A stretch of DNA of 43,092 nt. It comes from Planctomycetota bacterium (GTDB taxonomy: Bacteria; Planctomycetota; Phycisphaerae; Phycisphaerales; SM1A02). Below, piece by piece: positions 33,829 through 43,092 of this stretch (positions within the stretch are counted from its first letter, which is position 1; the number at the start of each line of letters is the position of its first letter). A program made the translations under genes and the position numbers. The notes under the pieces are model-generated. The model searched no databases and was not told the origin of the DNA. It worked only from the letters and a program-made list of their open reading frames with translations. The stretch lies in assembly GCA_022568135.1 (NCBI GenBank), contig JADFFQ010000034.1, forward strand, positions 1-43,092. The letters are read 5' to 3'.

Positions 33829-34584
33829 ATGTCTGCGATTGACTCTCGACATGCCGCCGGAATCGATCTTGTGGTCCGCGATCTTGGCGCATTGGCCTAC
33901 GCGGAGTCGCTTGCGTTGCAGCGGGACCTCCAGCGGCAGGTGATCGAGGCGAGGACGGGGTCCTGTGCAGGTGGGGTGGGGCATTTGCTGCTGGTCGAGC
34001 ATGTTCCGCCGGTGATCACCATTACTCGCCGCAAAGGGGCCCGGCAGCACGTCGTGGCTACCGAGCAGCAGCTTCGCGACGCCGGGGTCGAGGTCGCCCA
34101 GACAGACCGCGGCGGTGACGTCACCTACCACGGCCCGGGCCAGCTCGTCGTCTATCCCATCCTCGATCTGAACCTCCTTGGCCTGCGGCTGCACGGCTAC
34201 ATGCGGTTGCTGGAGAGGATCGTCATCGACACGCTGGCCGGCTTCGGCGTCGAGGCGCATCGCGATTCATCCGCGACCGGCGTGTGGGTTGGGCGGCAGA
34301 AATTGCCGACCGATGCCCACGGACTCCAGTCCGTGGGCTTCCAAGCCGCGCCAAAGATCTGTGCCTTCGGCGTGCGCGTCTCACGCTGGGTATCCATGCA
34401 CGGCTTGGCGCTCAACGTGACGACCAATCTGGATCATTTCAACCTGATCGTGCCCTGCGGACTCGCCGGCCGAAGGGTCACCAGCTTACAGCAGGAATTG
34501 GGTGATCGCTGTCCTGCGATGAGCCTGGTGAAGCGCGTGATCGTCGAGCAATTCAGCCACGGCATCGCACAACAAACCACATAG
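33829..34584 (+). CDS. lipB: Octanoyltransferase LipB
   Basis: LipB moves octanoyl from acyl-carrier protein to lipoyl domains. The 251-residue protein has RGGDVTYHGPGQLVVYPILDL (94-114), GVWVGRQ (151-157), KICAFGVRVSRWVSMHGLALNV (176-197) and NLIVPCGLAG, with the predicted catalytic Lys176 and Cys210. Between Gln157 and Lys176 lie about 18 extra residues, KLPTDAHGLQSVGFQAAP; in the family the GR/K motif normally follows directly. The extra DNA contains a perfect palindrome (34315-34338) and keeps the frame. ATG 33829 was chosen as the start leading into LVVRDLG. No lipA is adjacent. Confidence 0.93.
   Translation: MSAIDSRHAAGIDLVVRDLGALAYAESLALQRDLQRQVIEARTGSCAGGVGHLLLVEHVPPVITITRRKGARQHVVATEQQLRDAGVEVAQTDRGGDVTYHGPGQLVVYPILDLNLLGLRLHGYMRLLERIVIDTLAGFGVEAHRDSSATGVWVGRQKLPTDAHGLQSVGFQAAPKICAFGVRVSRWVSMHGLALNVTTNLDHFNLIVPCGLAGRRVTSLQQELGDRCPAMSLVKRVIVEQFSHGIAQQTT
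34315..34338. repeat. Palindrome inside lipB
   Basis: gcccacggact-cc-agtccgtgggc: 11-bp perfect arms and 2-base loop. It encodes AHGLQSVG, within an 18-residue insertion immediately before the predicted catalytic lysine. Confidence 0.93.
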
Positions 34585-34604
34585 CCCCCGGCATGCCGGG
34601 GGCT
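34583..34604. repeat. Palindrome at the lipB/Skp-like convergent gap
   Basis: A perfect 22-bp palindrome with arms agcccccggca/tgccgggggct. Its first two bases are the AG of the lipB TAG stop. It would end both convergent transcripts (lipB + and the Skp-like gene -) but has no T-run. Confidence 0.85.
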
Positions 34605-34623
34605 CTATGTCTCAAGTCACCAC

Positions 34624-35352
34624 CTACTCCACTTCCAACGCCAGTTCCTGGAGGACCTCGTCAGTGATGTCCAGCGCTTCGGGGTATCGAACCACAAGAC
34701 GGGCCCCAATCGCCATGGAGGCTTGGGATGGGGTCCCGCCCGGAAACTCGTCTGCGGTGGGAACGAAGCGATAGACGATGTCGATCTCGCGTCGATCGGC
34801 GACCACCTCGACCGCGGCCACAATATCGCGAAAGGCGCGCTCCATGTGATCGGCGGTGAGCCGACCTCGCCGGTGGGCCCGCACCAGTCGCCACCGCTCC
34901 CGCTCCTGGACAAGCCGTTGATACGCTCTGGCGACATCCCCCGCCAGGGGATCGTCACGGTCGAGATCGCGGTGCTCCTCCATGAACGCCGCGATGGACG
35001 CGTCAAGTTCTTCGTCGGTGGCTCTGATCTCTTCTTCCAGCTGGTCGCGTTCCTCGGCGTATCGCTCGGCTTCCAGCAACGGCCCGACCGCCTTGCCGAC
35101 GTGGACGAACCCGATGCTGTACGCCCGGGCATGATCGCTGTTGCCCCAGCTCAGCCGGCCAGCCTGGTTGCGCAGCACAAGCCGATGATCCTTCTCGACC
35201 AGCGTCAACGCATCGGCCGGACCGAGTCGGTCGGCCGAGGGGTCGTCCGCGGCCAGGGCGTGCCGGCCGCCTCCGCCGGTTATCGCCGAGATGTTTATCC
35301 CCAGCAGCAAGGTCAACGTGCCATAGATGACGATCCGTTCACGAGTGTTCAT
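34624..35352 (-). CDS. OmpH/Skp-like protein
   Basis: A 242-residue protein. An N-terminal segment (10-27, VIYGTLTLLLGINISAI) is a signal peptide or anchor. Then come FVHVGKAVGPLLEAERYAEERDQLEEEIRATDEELDASIAAFM and other long charged helices, a coiled-coil as in Skp, a periplasmic chaperone for outer-membrane proteins, and then a region with VAADRREIDIVYRF-like sequence (AAVEVVADRREIDIVY) typical of OmpH C-termini. It agrees with a Gram-negative outer membrane. It is just downstream of lepA on the same strand, separated by 94 bp. Confidence 0.75.
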   Translation of the reverse strand: MNTRERIVIYGTLTLLLGINISAITGGGGRHALAADDPSADRLGPADALTLVEKDHRLVLRNQAGRLSWGNSDHARAYSIGFVHVGKAVGPLLEAERYAEERDQLEEEIRATDEELDASIAAFMEEHRDLDRDDPLAGDVARAYQRLVQERERWRLVRAHRRGRLTADHMERAFRDIVAAVEVVADRREIDIVYRFVPTADEFPGGTPSQASMAIGARLVVRYPEALDITDEVLQELALEVE

Positions 35353-35422
35353 GGGTATCCTCTAGCTAGGGGTTCACGCGCCCATTGCGGCTCGACGCTT
35401 CGTGGCAAGCCCGGCTGCGAAA

Positions 35423-35446
35423 CGAATCACCAATCACGAATCACAA

Positions 35447-35449
<3 letters not shown>
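35423..35449. repeat. Heptamer array (4 units) overlapping the lepA stop
   Basis: CGAATCA, CCAATCA, CGAATCA and a six-base CAATCA. The last TCA is the complement of the lepA TGA stop (35447-35449). Confidence 0.85.
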
Positions 35450-37255
<1,806 letters not shown>

Positions 37256-37258
37256 GGA

Positions 37259-37288
37259 AGGCTTGAGGCTTAGAGGCTTGAAGGCTTT
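37259..37288 (-). repeat. AGGCTTG heptamer array before lepA
   Basis: AGGCTTG, AGGCTTA, AGGCTTG, AGGCTTT spaced by 7-8 bp, ending 4 bases before the GTG start. The unit is the same as in mutS (18226-18253), and has the same orientation to its gene. Confidence 0.85.
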
Positions 37289-37364
37289 CACGAAGCGACG
37301 TAGTGAATTGTAGTAACGAAGCCGGGTCTGACGAGCCCGCCGCGGCGGACGAGGAAGACCCGGA

Positions 37365-37868
37365 TCACGCGCCGTCGCCACCCGGACCTTCCTCCCTTCG
37401 GTCGTCAGGTCTGGCTTCCGTTGATGATTCCGCCATCGATTCGCGCTTGGCCCCGCATTCGGGGCACCGCTTCACGTCCTCGAGCCCGCGCAGCGAGTAT
37501 CCGCACTTGATGCAGACCTCCCAACCGATATCTTGCATCGCTCTTCGTAGATGAGGCCCATAGATATTTCTCAACACCCACAGCGTTGTCACCATCTGCG
37601 CTACGAAATACGCAAGAACCGCGAGATTCACGATGAGCATCATGTGTTTGATCGGACCCGTCGGGCCGATCAAGAGCGGCCCGGCGTTCTGCCAGACAAC
37701 CATCAAAATGAGCATCGGCACCATCTGGACGCCAAGGAACGCCGCAACACGCAACGGGTGTCGCAGGAAATCCACCAACGCCCTGCGACCGACCGTGCGC
37801 CGCTGCTCTCGCGAGAGCGTGATACCGTCGCCAAGAACCCCGGCGGACCACCATTTGATGGAGATCAC
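37365..37868 (-). CDS. Membrane protein with C-terminal zinc ribbon
   Basis: A 167-residue protein with two membrane segments (about 40-60 VAAFLGVQMVPMLILMVVW and 77-96 LIVNLAVLAYFVAQMVTTLW) and then CIKCGYSLRGLEDVKRCPECG, the treble-clef/zinc-ribbon of unknown function that recurs in planctomycetes. It starts at GTG 37868, with GGAGGTG about 6 bases upstream. Function is unknown. Confidence 0.7.
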   Translation of the reverse strand: MISIKWWSAGVLGDGITLSREQRRTVGRRALVDFLRHPLRVAAFLGVQMVPMLILMVVWQNAGPLLIGPTGPIKHMMLIVNLAVLAYFVAQMVTTLWVLRNIYGPHLRRAMQDIGWEVCIKCGYSLRGLEDVKRCPECGAKRESMAESSTEARPDDRREEGPGGDGA

Positions 37869-37961
37869 TGCGACACCTCCAGCGCCCAGGCGATGACCGC
37901 CGGATCATAGCCATGCGTGAAGATGCGGGGGCGTGGGTTGTCGCGCCTCGTGAAGCGCGGA

Positions 37962-38585
37962 TCATGTGCCGTACAAGCCGTGCATTCGGATGTACTCGGC
38001 CACGGCGTCGTCCAGTAGATCGCTGACGTCGCCACCGTTGGCCAGTCGCCGGCGGATTTCCCTTGCGCCGATATCCATCTGCGGCACGTGCACCGTGCAT
38101 CGCAGCCAGCGTTGGGCCTCCGGGGGCGAATGGATTTCCACGAGCTGTTTGTGGTACCCCGGTTCGTCCATCGGCGGGCGCAACATCACCGCGGGCATCG
38201 CCAGTTCGAGGATTCGCCGCCAATCCCTCCAGCGATGAAAATCCAGGGCCTGGTCGGAGCCGATGAGCAGGTGAAATGCCGCCCCTGATGTGTGCTGACG
38301 GCGCAGGGCGTGCAGTGTATCGATGGTGTAGCTGGGCCCGGCCCGATCGAGCTCAATCGTGCTGATCTCGGCGGTTGGCAGAGGCGCCACGGCCAGTCGA
38401 AGCATCGCCAGGCGGTGCTCGGCGGGTGTGGCTGGTTCATCCGCCTTCAGCGGGTTGCACCTTGCCGGGATGTACAGAATCCGCTCACACCCGAGTTGCT
38501 TAGCGACCAACGGCGGCAGCACAACGTGCGCGCGATGCGGTGGATCGAACGTGCCGCCAAAGATAAGGATGCCTGGACGAGTCAT
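37962..38585 (-). CDS. nadD: Nicotinate-nucleotide adenylyltransferase
   Basis: NadD joins nicotinate mononucleotide and ATP to make deamido-NAD. The 207-residue protein has the nucleotidyltransferase motif GGTFDPPHRAH (10-20), PLKADEPATPAEHRLAMLRLA, TIELDRAGPSYTIDTL, LLIGSDQALDFHRW, and the ISSTxIR-like region MDIGAREIRRRLA. Length fits the family. It follows the nucleosidase-like gene on the same strand with a 45-bp gap that holds a hairpin. Confidence 0.93.
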   Translation of the reverse strand: MTRPGILIFGGTFDPPHRAHVVLPPLVAKQLGCERILYIPARCNPLKADEPATPAEHRLAMLRLAVAPLPTAEISTIELDRAGPSYTIDTLHALRRQHTSGAAFHLLIGSDQALDFHRWRDWRRILELAMPAVMLRPPMDEPGYHKQLVEIHSPPEAQRWLRCTVHVPQMDIGAREIRRRLANGGDVSDLLDDAVAEYIRMHGLYGT

Positions 38586-38593
38586 GGAGGTAC

Positions 38594-38635
38594 GTTGAGC
38601 CGCGAGCCGAAGGCGAGCGCGCGAAGCGGCTCAAC
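38594..38635. repeat. Hairpin between nadD and phosphorylase-like gene
   Basis: gttgagccgc (38594-38603) and gcggctcaac (38626-38635) form a 10-bp stem; the arm includes the stop (38631-38633) of the upstream gene. The loop has GAGC/GCGC repeats. No T-run follows. Confidence 0.75.
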
Positions 38636-39323
38636 TCAGCATAGTGCAAATCAACTTTGCGACGGCCTGCATCGCGGCGAGACCGTCCGCACGAAGTCGG
38701 CCAATATCTCTCAGCACGGCCGGATGTCGAAGGATTCCGGCCAGCACCGCTGATGCCTTGGCGCGACCGGTCTGGTCGATCCAGTCGTCGATCTGCGGCG
38801 GAAGCGTTTCCTGCAAACCGTCGCTGACGCCGCGGACGATCGCCCACCGCCAGCCCCGTTGTGTGGCCGCATCAGCGAATGCGGCCGACTCGCGATCGAC
38901 CAGATCCGCCCCGCTGCGGTCCGCAAATGCCCGCTTTGCGATGGGCGTGGTCAGCGTGGTGGCCGACGAGGCGATGATCGAATCAGATCGGTTGGTCATT
39001 TGCAGCGGTGAGCCGAAGGTTGGCGCCCATCGCCGTCCATCGTCGCCGATCACCGTGCTGATCAGGTGTGCTGATCGTGTCATGTATGTCTTGCGAAGCG
39101 ACCCGGCCAGCCCCGCCAGAATCACCGGCTGAGTCGCCGGGGCAACCAGCGTCACGCTGGCCGCCCAATGTTGGATTCCGCGAGACCCCGGCCCGCAACA
39201 GAGTAGCCGGCAGCGCTGCCCGAGCCCGGCCCGGCGAAGCGCACGCCGCTCAAACTCCAGCGGGCTGACAATGATCGGGCGCGAATCGACGTTGCGGCCG
39301 TCCACAACCGTCCACCGTACCAA
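38631..39323 (-). CDS. Nucleoside phosphorylase/nucleosidase-superfamily protein
   Basis: A 230-residue protein of the PNP/UDP or MTA/SAH-nucleosidase superfamily. Shared features: LAGLAGSLRKTYMT, SADRSGADLVDRESAAFADAA and WAIVRGVSDG, the latter with the D-ES/ISDG-like pattern of the catalytic site. These enzymes cleave or phosphorolyse nucleosides; homologues also act as hopanoid-linked phosphorylases. The start at 39323 is a best guess. It is upstream of nadD; both would be in one transcript. Confidence 0.65.
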   Translation of the reverse strand: MVRWTVVDGRNVDSRPIIVSPLEFERRALRRAGLGQRCRLLCCGPGSRGIQHWAASVTLVAPATQPVILAGLAGSLRKTYMTRSAHLISTVIGDDGRRWAPTFGSPLQMTNRSDSIIASSATTLTTPIAKRAFADRSGADLVDRESAAFADAATQRGWRWAIVRGVSDGLQETLPPQIDDWIDQTGRAKASAVLAGILRHPAVLRDIGRLRADGLAAMQAVAKLICTMLS

Positions 39324-39375
39324 AGCACTCGACTCGGTGTGCGTTGTCGCTTTTGGAGCGACGGTTCAACGGGCG

Positions 39376-39768
39376 CTACCAGTCAGAGCCGACGGTGCTC
39401 GTGTTCATCAGGTGCACCGGTGCGTCAGCGTAAACGTCCGGCAGAGGCAGATCGGGAAACCGCTCGGCGACCTGCTCAGCGGTAAGCAGCCCCGCCAGCT
39501 CCGTGCCCTTGTCATCCAAAACGCTGTACCGCGGGCCGCGATGCGTGGCGAAGAGCTTGATCGTGAAACGACCGCTTTCCAACTGGCCCAGCGACGGTAG
39601 GGTCTTCTCTGGCGACGTTGAATGCGACGATGTTGCATCGCCGACAGGCCCGGGGCGGTCATGCGCTTGCGATCGACGGGGCACAAACACGCTGGCCATG
39701 ACCAAAAAGGCGATGAGCAGAATGACCGACGCCACGAGACGGTGCCTGACAGAGTGGGAAGCCTTCAT
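39376..39768 (-). CDS. Small membrane-anchored hypothetical protein
   Basis: A 130-residue protein with one N-terminal membrane segment (HRLVASVILLIAFLVMASVFV), then a short extracytoplasmic domain: SGRFTIKLFATHRGPRYSVLDDKGTELAGLLTAEQVAERFPDLPL. I do not recognise the family. ATG 39768 was preferred to 39786 because the latter has no useful spacing to GGGAG. It diverges from tRNA-Glu. Confidence 0.5.
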   Translation of the reverse strand: MKASHSVRHRLVASVILLIAFLVMASVFVPRRSQAHDRPGPVGDATSSHSTSPEKTLPSLGQLESGRFTIKLFATHRGPRYSVLDDKGTELAGLLTAEQVAERFPDLPLPDVYADAPVHLMNTSTVGSDW

Positions 39769-39871
39769 GGAGGTTATATCGGTCATCTCCCGGGCGATGG
39801 TAACAGTACACAGCGGCTGCGGCCAGCTTGTGGCAGTCTCCGCAACGGGTACCATAACCTCATAGCCCAGC

Positions 39872-39946
39872 GACCCCATCGTCTAGTCAGGTCCAGGACA
39901 TCAGGTTTTCATCCTGAAAACAGGGGTTCGAATCCCCTTGGGGTCA
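39872..39946 (+). tRNA. tRNA-Glu (anticodon TTC)
   Basis: The 75-nt gene starts GACCCCATCGTCTAG and ends TGGGGTCA. The anticodon stem TCAGG/CCTGA encloses TTTTCAT, anticodon TTC. The T-arm is AGGGGTTCGAATCCCCT. No CCA is encoded. The first of three close T-arm copies. Confidence 0.95.
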
Positions 39947-40163
39947 CCTTGTTTGGAGATTGATAGGTGCCTATCGGCCTTCGCATATGCGCGAAGGCCG
40001 GTGCAAACAGGGGTTCGTAGCGCTACACCGTTACGCAGCGCGCGCATTACTTGTAAAGCAGGGGTTCGAACCTATCTAGGGTGCTTACCATTGATATTGA
40101 TACGTGCATAGCGCGTACGGTAGGCGTAGAATGTCGTCCTGCGCAGCTAGCGATGCGTTGAGA
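39947..40163. other. Post-tRNA region with hairpins and T-arm copies
   Basis: Contains gatagg-tg-cctatc (39962-39975), ggccttcgc-atatgc-gcgaaggcc (39976-39999), and two partial T-arm copies: aaacaggggttcg (40005-40017) and caggggttcgaa (40059-40070). The second is followed by cctatctagggtgctt, resembling a decayed tRNA 3' part. Such copies are usual for integration next to tRNA genes. Confidence 0.6.
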
Positions 40164-41555
40164 TTATCCAGCCGATTTGGCTGCTCCAACCTTCATCTCA
40201 AAGTCGCCTGGAAGACCAAGAACGTCACATAGATCGTCCAAGATTGCGCGAAACACACCAATCCAAGTCTCCCAAGAGAGTCCGTCAAGGTCTGCTTCAT
40301 CACTAGCTGTCTCTTCCTTAAGAGCCCTTGGCAGTTTGCTGAAATGCCCATCAACGATACTGTTGAATTTATCCCGCTGCGCCTGATCTTCAAGCCGCAG
40401 ATCATAGAGTTGGGCGAGCTTGCTACGAACAACCACGCTAACAGTGACAAGCTTTTCACCATGAGGTAGTGCGGCCTTAGACAAGGTTTTCCGAAGGAAC
40501 TCGTCAGATTCCTGTAGCGTCAGGTGTACAGCTCGACGGAGGGCATCAGATCGCACATCAATGATCTCCTGCTCGGCCACGCGTCTTTCCGGATCCTCTT
40601 GCGCGGGTGGCGTTGTGCATCGTCTCAGTGTTCGTTGGCACAGTAAGTGTGTTGAGGGCAGTTCCGTTGCCTCGCTGACTCCGGTTCCTCGACGAACGCC
40701 ATTGACTACACAATAGGTAAATCCCTTCCCATGCCAGTCGGTCGTTAGCCGGAAACCGTAGGGGTCGGTTTCGAACAGCCAGACAACGAGATCGAGCGTC
40801 CGAGTCGCAACATTTGCTGAGGCGATGAGTACGTGCTCGAACTCTGAGTGCGGGAAATCGCATTGTGCTCGGAGCCCACGCAATAGGTCAATCTTCTCGT
40901 ACTGGATACCGAGCGAAACTATGTAGAGAAACGATCCTAACTCGGCCCCATCCACAACCGCCGCTCGGATCGCGTTGTGAACTTCTTGGAGCGCTGGAGA
41001 TCTTGTGAACCGATTGGGATCGGCATTGAGTTGTGCATCGAATGTAAGCAAGCCTGCCTTTAGTACCGCTAACTCAATGCTGGGACCTGAGAGTTGGGAT
41101 TGCGGGAGCTTGGCTCGGCCGGTGACCTCAGGTTCGTAAGAGGTCTTGATTGTCGCGTTGTCCGGCTTGTTCGGCTCTAGCACACGCAAGACGGCATCTT
41201 CGTCCTTGGCCGCCACACCTGTTGGACGGCCAGTTTCTGGATCCCGAGCCGTGATCGTCATTCCTCTTGCGTTCAGCACTCCTCTTCCGTCTACGTAATA
41301 GCGCCCCGAGCGATCCGGGAACACAACTTCCTGATTGCCAGGACGATGCTCCTTGCTTAGGAGGGGAGCGAGCGCCATCATCATCGGCCAGTATGAGGCC
41401 ACGAGATCCCGATCGATTGTCGAGCCACACTGGGTGTTGAAGGCGTCGGATGTTACGCTCTGGGAGCGAATACGTCCGCCGAGTTTAGACGGAATCGTGT
41501 GCTCGACGCATGTCGTGGGGCCGAGAGTAGCGCCGGTAAAGAGACAAGTTGCCAT
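40164..41555 (-). CDS. HNH-like protein, probable cargo of the element
   Basis: A 463-residue protein of uncertain function. The N-terminus has Cys4 (MATCLFTG), CVEHTIPSKLGGR (Glu18-His19, then Pro22, Gly26-Gly27) and AFNTQCGSTIDRDL (Asn40, Cys43, Asp48). This order matches the HNH_5 type, C..EHxxP..LGG..C/N..ID, though the paired cysteines are incomplete. The rest (about 50-463) has no motif I recognise; it has helices and an FETDPYGFRLTTDWHGKGFTY-like segment. The start at 41555 is the first Met leading into the HNH-like part. Base composition is visibly less GC-rich than its neighbours. It follows the serine recombinase by 83 bp, so may be one operon. Confidence 0.65.
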   Translation of the reverse strand: MATCLFTGATLGPTTCVEHTIPSKLGGRIRSQSVTSDAFNTQCGSTIDRDLVASYWPMMMALAPLLSKEHRPGNQEVVFPDRSGRYYVDGRGVLNARGMTITARDPETGRPTGVAAKDEDAVLRVLEPNKPDNATIKTSYEPEVTGRAKLPQSQLSGPSIELAVLKAGLLTFDAQLNADPNRFTRSPALQEVHNAIRAAVVDGAELGSFLYIVSLGIQYEKIDLLRGLRAQCDFPHSEFEHVLIASANVATRTLDLVVWLFETDPYGFRLTTDWHGKGFTYCVVNGVRRGTGVSEATELPSTHLLCQRTLRRCTTPPAQEDPERRVAEQEIIDVRSDALRRAVHLTLQESDEFLRKTLSKAALPHGEKLVTVSVVVRSKLAQLYDLRLEDQAQRDKFNSIVDGHFSKLPRALKEETASDEADLDGLSWETWIGVFRAILDDLCDVLGLPGDFEMKVGAAKSAG

Positions 41556-41638
41556 CGCCGTAAGTCTAGGTCGGTCCGGCGCATTGCAACTGTGCCTCCG
41601 CCTCGGCCGACGAAGAAGGTCCGGGTCAACGCTATTGT

Positions 41639-43092
41639 CTACTGGCTGCAACCGCGCTCGCGCCGGCTGCCCGGTGGCCGGCCCCGTCGCACCTCGGGCA
41701 ATCTCACGGCCACCGTCTCCGTCGCCGCGCCCACCGGCCCGCCCACGCTCGTCGGCAGCACCCTCACCTCGATCTTCGCCTCGTGCTCCTCGCGATCGAT
41801 CACGATCTGGTCGATGCACCGTCGCACCGCGGCCTGCCGTTGGTCCAGTGGTCCTTCGCGCAGTGACGGCTCAAGGCATGCGACGACCCGTGCCGTTTCT
41901 GCCACGAGATCGTGAACCTCCGCCTCCGTCAGCGCCAGGCGCTCCAGCGACTCGATTTGGGTCTCCAGTCGCTCGCGCTCTTTGTTCAGTTCTTCAAGCC
42001 GCTGATCGACCAGCTGACGGTTCGTCGCCGTGATATTGTCGAGCAGGTTGCGCGTGGTTTTGTCGATGCGCTTGAGGCGCGATTCCAGCTTCTTCTGCTG
42101 CTTGACGATCTGGTCGCGGTCCTCGTTGATGTGGATGCCCACCGCCTTGGCGATCCGCTTCCTTGCGCCTTTGCCTGCGTATCGAGCGTAGAAGTCCACC
42201 AGGGTCTTGATCACCGCCTCCTCGAGCGCGTCCTTGGGGACAGCGCCAAGGGTGCACATGCTCCGCCCGTGGCGAATGTAGCCGCCGCAGGCGTAGTGGA
42301 AGGTCCGCTTGCGTGATCCATTTTCGCCCCGATTGCTGCCGTAGCGAGTGTAGCCCTCGTAGCGGCTTCCGCAGTTCGAACAAATGCCAAGTCCCGAAAG
42401 CAGGAACTTTGCCCGCGGACCGGTCCATCCGCCGATGCGTTCGCCTGCCGACTCGCCGGTCCGGGGGTTGATCCCGCGTTGGAGTCTTGATGATGGTTGC
42501 TCCTGGAGGCGTTGCTTGGCTGACTCCCAGATGCGCCGACTCACCGTCGCCGGGTGGGCATTCTCGACCACGAGCCAATCCGACTCATCGTTCTGTTCCA
42601 GACGTCGACCATGAACCCCTTTTCGTTCGACCGCCCGTCCATCGACGATGCGGTGGAACCGCGCATCGGTCCGCCGGTTCCAGGCCATGTCGCCTCTGTA
42701 GGCGGGGTTGATCAGGATTCCACGAACCGAGGTCAGCGACCATTTCCCGCTGTAGTGCACTGCCCATTCGGGGCCTCTGGGCGGTGGAATGCCGTCTCGG
42801 TTCAGGGCGTCGGCAACGGCCTTGAAGCCGCGGCGCTCCTGGACGTACATCGTGAAGATCCGCCGGATCGTTGACACCCTGTTGTTCTCGCTGGGGATCA
42901 GCTTACACCGGTCCTTGCGGGAGACGCTGATCGACTCACCGCGTTCGAGCGTGCGGATTCGCTTGCCCTTCTGATCGAACATCTGCTTGGTGCCGTCGCG
43001 CATGTAGCGGAGGATGAACAGGAACTGGCCCGACTGGCTCTCATAGCCCAGGTCGTAGCCGTAGGGCGGGGCGCCACCCATCCACCAGCCTT
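41639..43092 (-). CDS. Large serine recombinase, C-terminal part (N-terminus outside window)
   Basis: The visible part of about 480 residues has a Recombinase domain with PPYGYDLGY, a zinc ribbon of four Cys (CSNC at 234-237, Cys265, Cys276, counting from the first visible Met), a long coiled-coil (about 310-380: KKLESRLKRIDKTTRNLLDN..., EELNKERERLETQIESLERL), and an Arg-rich tail. These are hallmarks of large serine integrases. The catalytic Ser-containing resolvase domain lies beyond 43092; the frame continues to the edge as GWWMGG. It would catalyse insertion or excision of the element. Base composition is typical of its neighbours, unlike the HNH-like gene. Confidence 0.85.
   Translation of the reverse strand, partial: GWWMGGAPPYGYDLGYESQSGQFLFILRYMRDGTKQMFDQKGKRIRTLERGESISVSRKDRCKLIPSENNRVSTIRRIFTMYVQERRGFKAVADALNRDGIPPPRGPEWAVHYSGKWSLTSVRGILINPAYRGDMAWNRRTDARFHRIVDGRAVERKGVHGRRLEQNDESDWLVVENAHPATVSRRIWESAKQRLQEQPSSRLQRGINPRTGESAGERIGGWTGPRAKFLLSGLGICSNCGSRYEGYTRYGSNRGENGSRKRTFHYACGGYIRHGRSMCTLGAVPKDALEEAVIKTLVDFYARYAGKGARKRIAKAVGIHINEDRDQIVKQQKKLESRLKRIDKTTRNLLDNITATNRQLVDQRLEELNKERERLETQIESLERLALTEAEVHDLVAETARVVACLEPSLREGPLDQRQAAVRRCIDQIVIDREEHEAKIEVRVLPTSVGGPVGAATETVAVRLPEVRRGRPPGSRRERGCSQ

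Noticed and set aside
34583..34604. Classic rho-independent terminator
   Set aside because: Stem is perfect but no T-run on either side.
40021..40085. Second tRNA gene after tRNA-Glu
   Set aside because: Only a T-arm-like 3' part is present; no matching acceptor or D-arm could be found.

Overview
The window looks like a piece of a Planctomycetota genome, most likely class Phycisphaerae, perhaps from a metagenome assembly. This is inferred from high GC, the C-terminal 'PDGCVDAFDL..LL..WCS' dockerin-like repeats on a secreted protein, a CxxCGYSLRG...CPECG zinc-ribbon membrane protein, a PadR/HAAS membrane pair, a Bacteroidota/Planctomycetota-type long PurF, and Gram-negative envelope genes (waaA, Skp-like, PpiD-like). 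No database search was possible, so family names rest on motifs and length.

Layout: 0.1-1.3 kb holds the 5' halves of waaA (+) and a DegT/DnrJ aminotransferase (-), which run into each other and both end at a perfect 20-bp palindrome (795-814). Then come a secreted HEAT-like protein and dnaA (-), a GNAT acetyltransferase (-), a secreted hypothetical, rpmA and obgE (+), and a large secreted zinc metalloprotease with six exact 207-bp FG-GAP repeats (8.3-11.1 kb). Next are a lipoprotein, a vWA protein, a PadR/HAAS pair with a clear palindromic operator, two tandem thioredoxin-like genes, mutS, tRNA-Ala(CGC), an ArsR/ZIP metal pair, ileS and a small tRNA-binding protein. From 25 to 39 kb lie ppiD-like, rpsD, a two-gene TPR operon, purF, an MBL-fold hydrolase, lipB, a Skp-like gene, lepA, a zinc-ribbon protein, nadD, a nucleoside phosphorylase-like gene and a small membrane protein. 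The right end (39.9-43.1 kb) looks like the edge of an integrated element: tRNA-Glu(TTC), two extra partial copies of its T-arm, an HNH-like gene of different base composition and a large serine recombinase cut by the window edge.

The most unusual thing is not a gene but two kinds of small repeat. (1) Short perfect palindromes of 20-32 bp with differing arm sequences abut stop codons and a tRNA 3' end, and two also sit in frame inside essential-type genes (ileS and lipB, the latter directly before the predicted catalytic lysine). One more lies at the waaA/degT junction. (2) Tandem arrays of 7- or 8-bp units lie just upstream of the start codons of obgE, ileS, ppiD, lepA and a thioredoxin gene, which mostly lack a Shine-Dalgarno sequence, and also at the lepA stop, after rpsD, and in frame inside mutS just before Walker A. 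Together they suggest small repeats that spread preferentially to translation boundaries and tolerate in-frame insertion.
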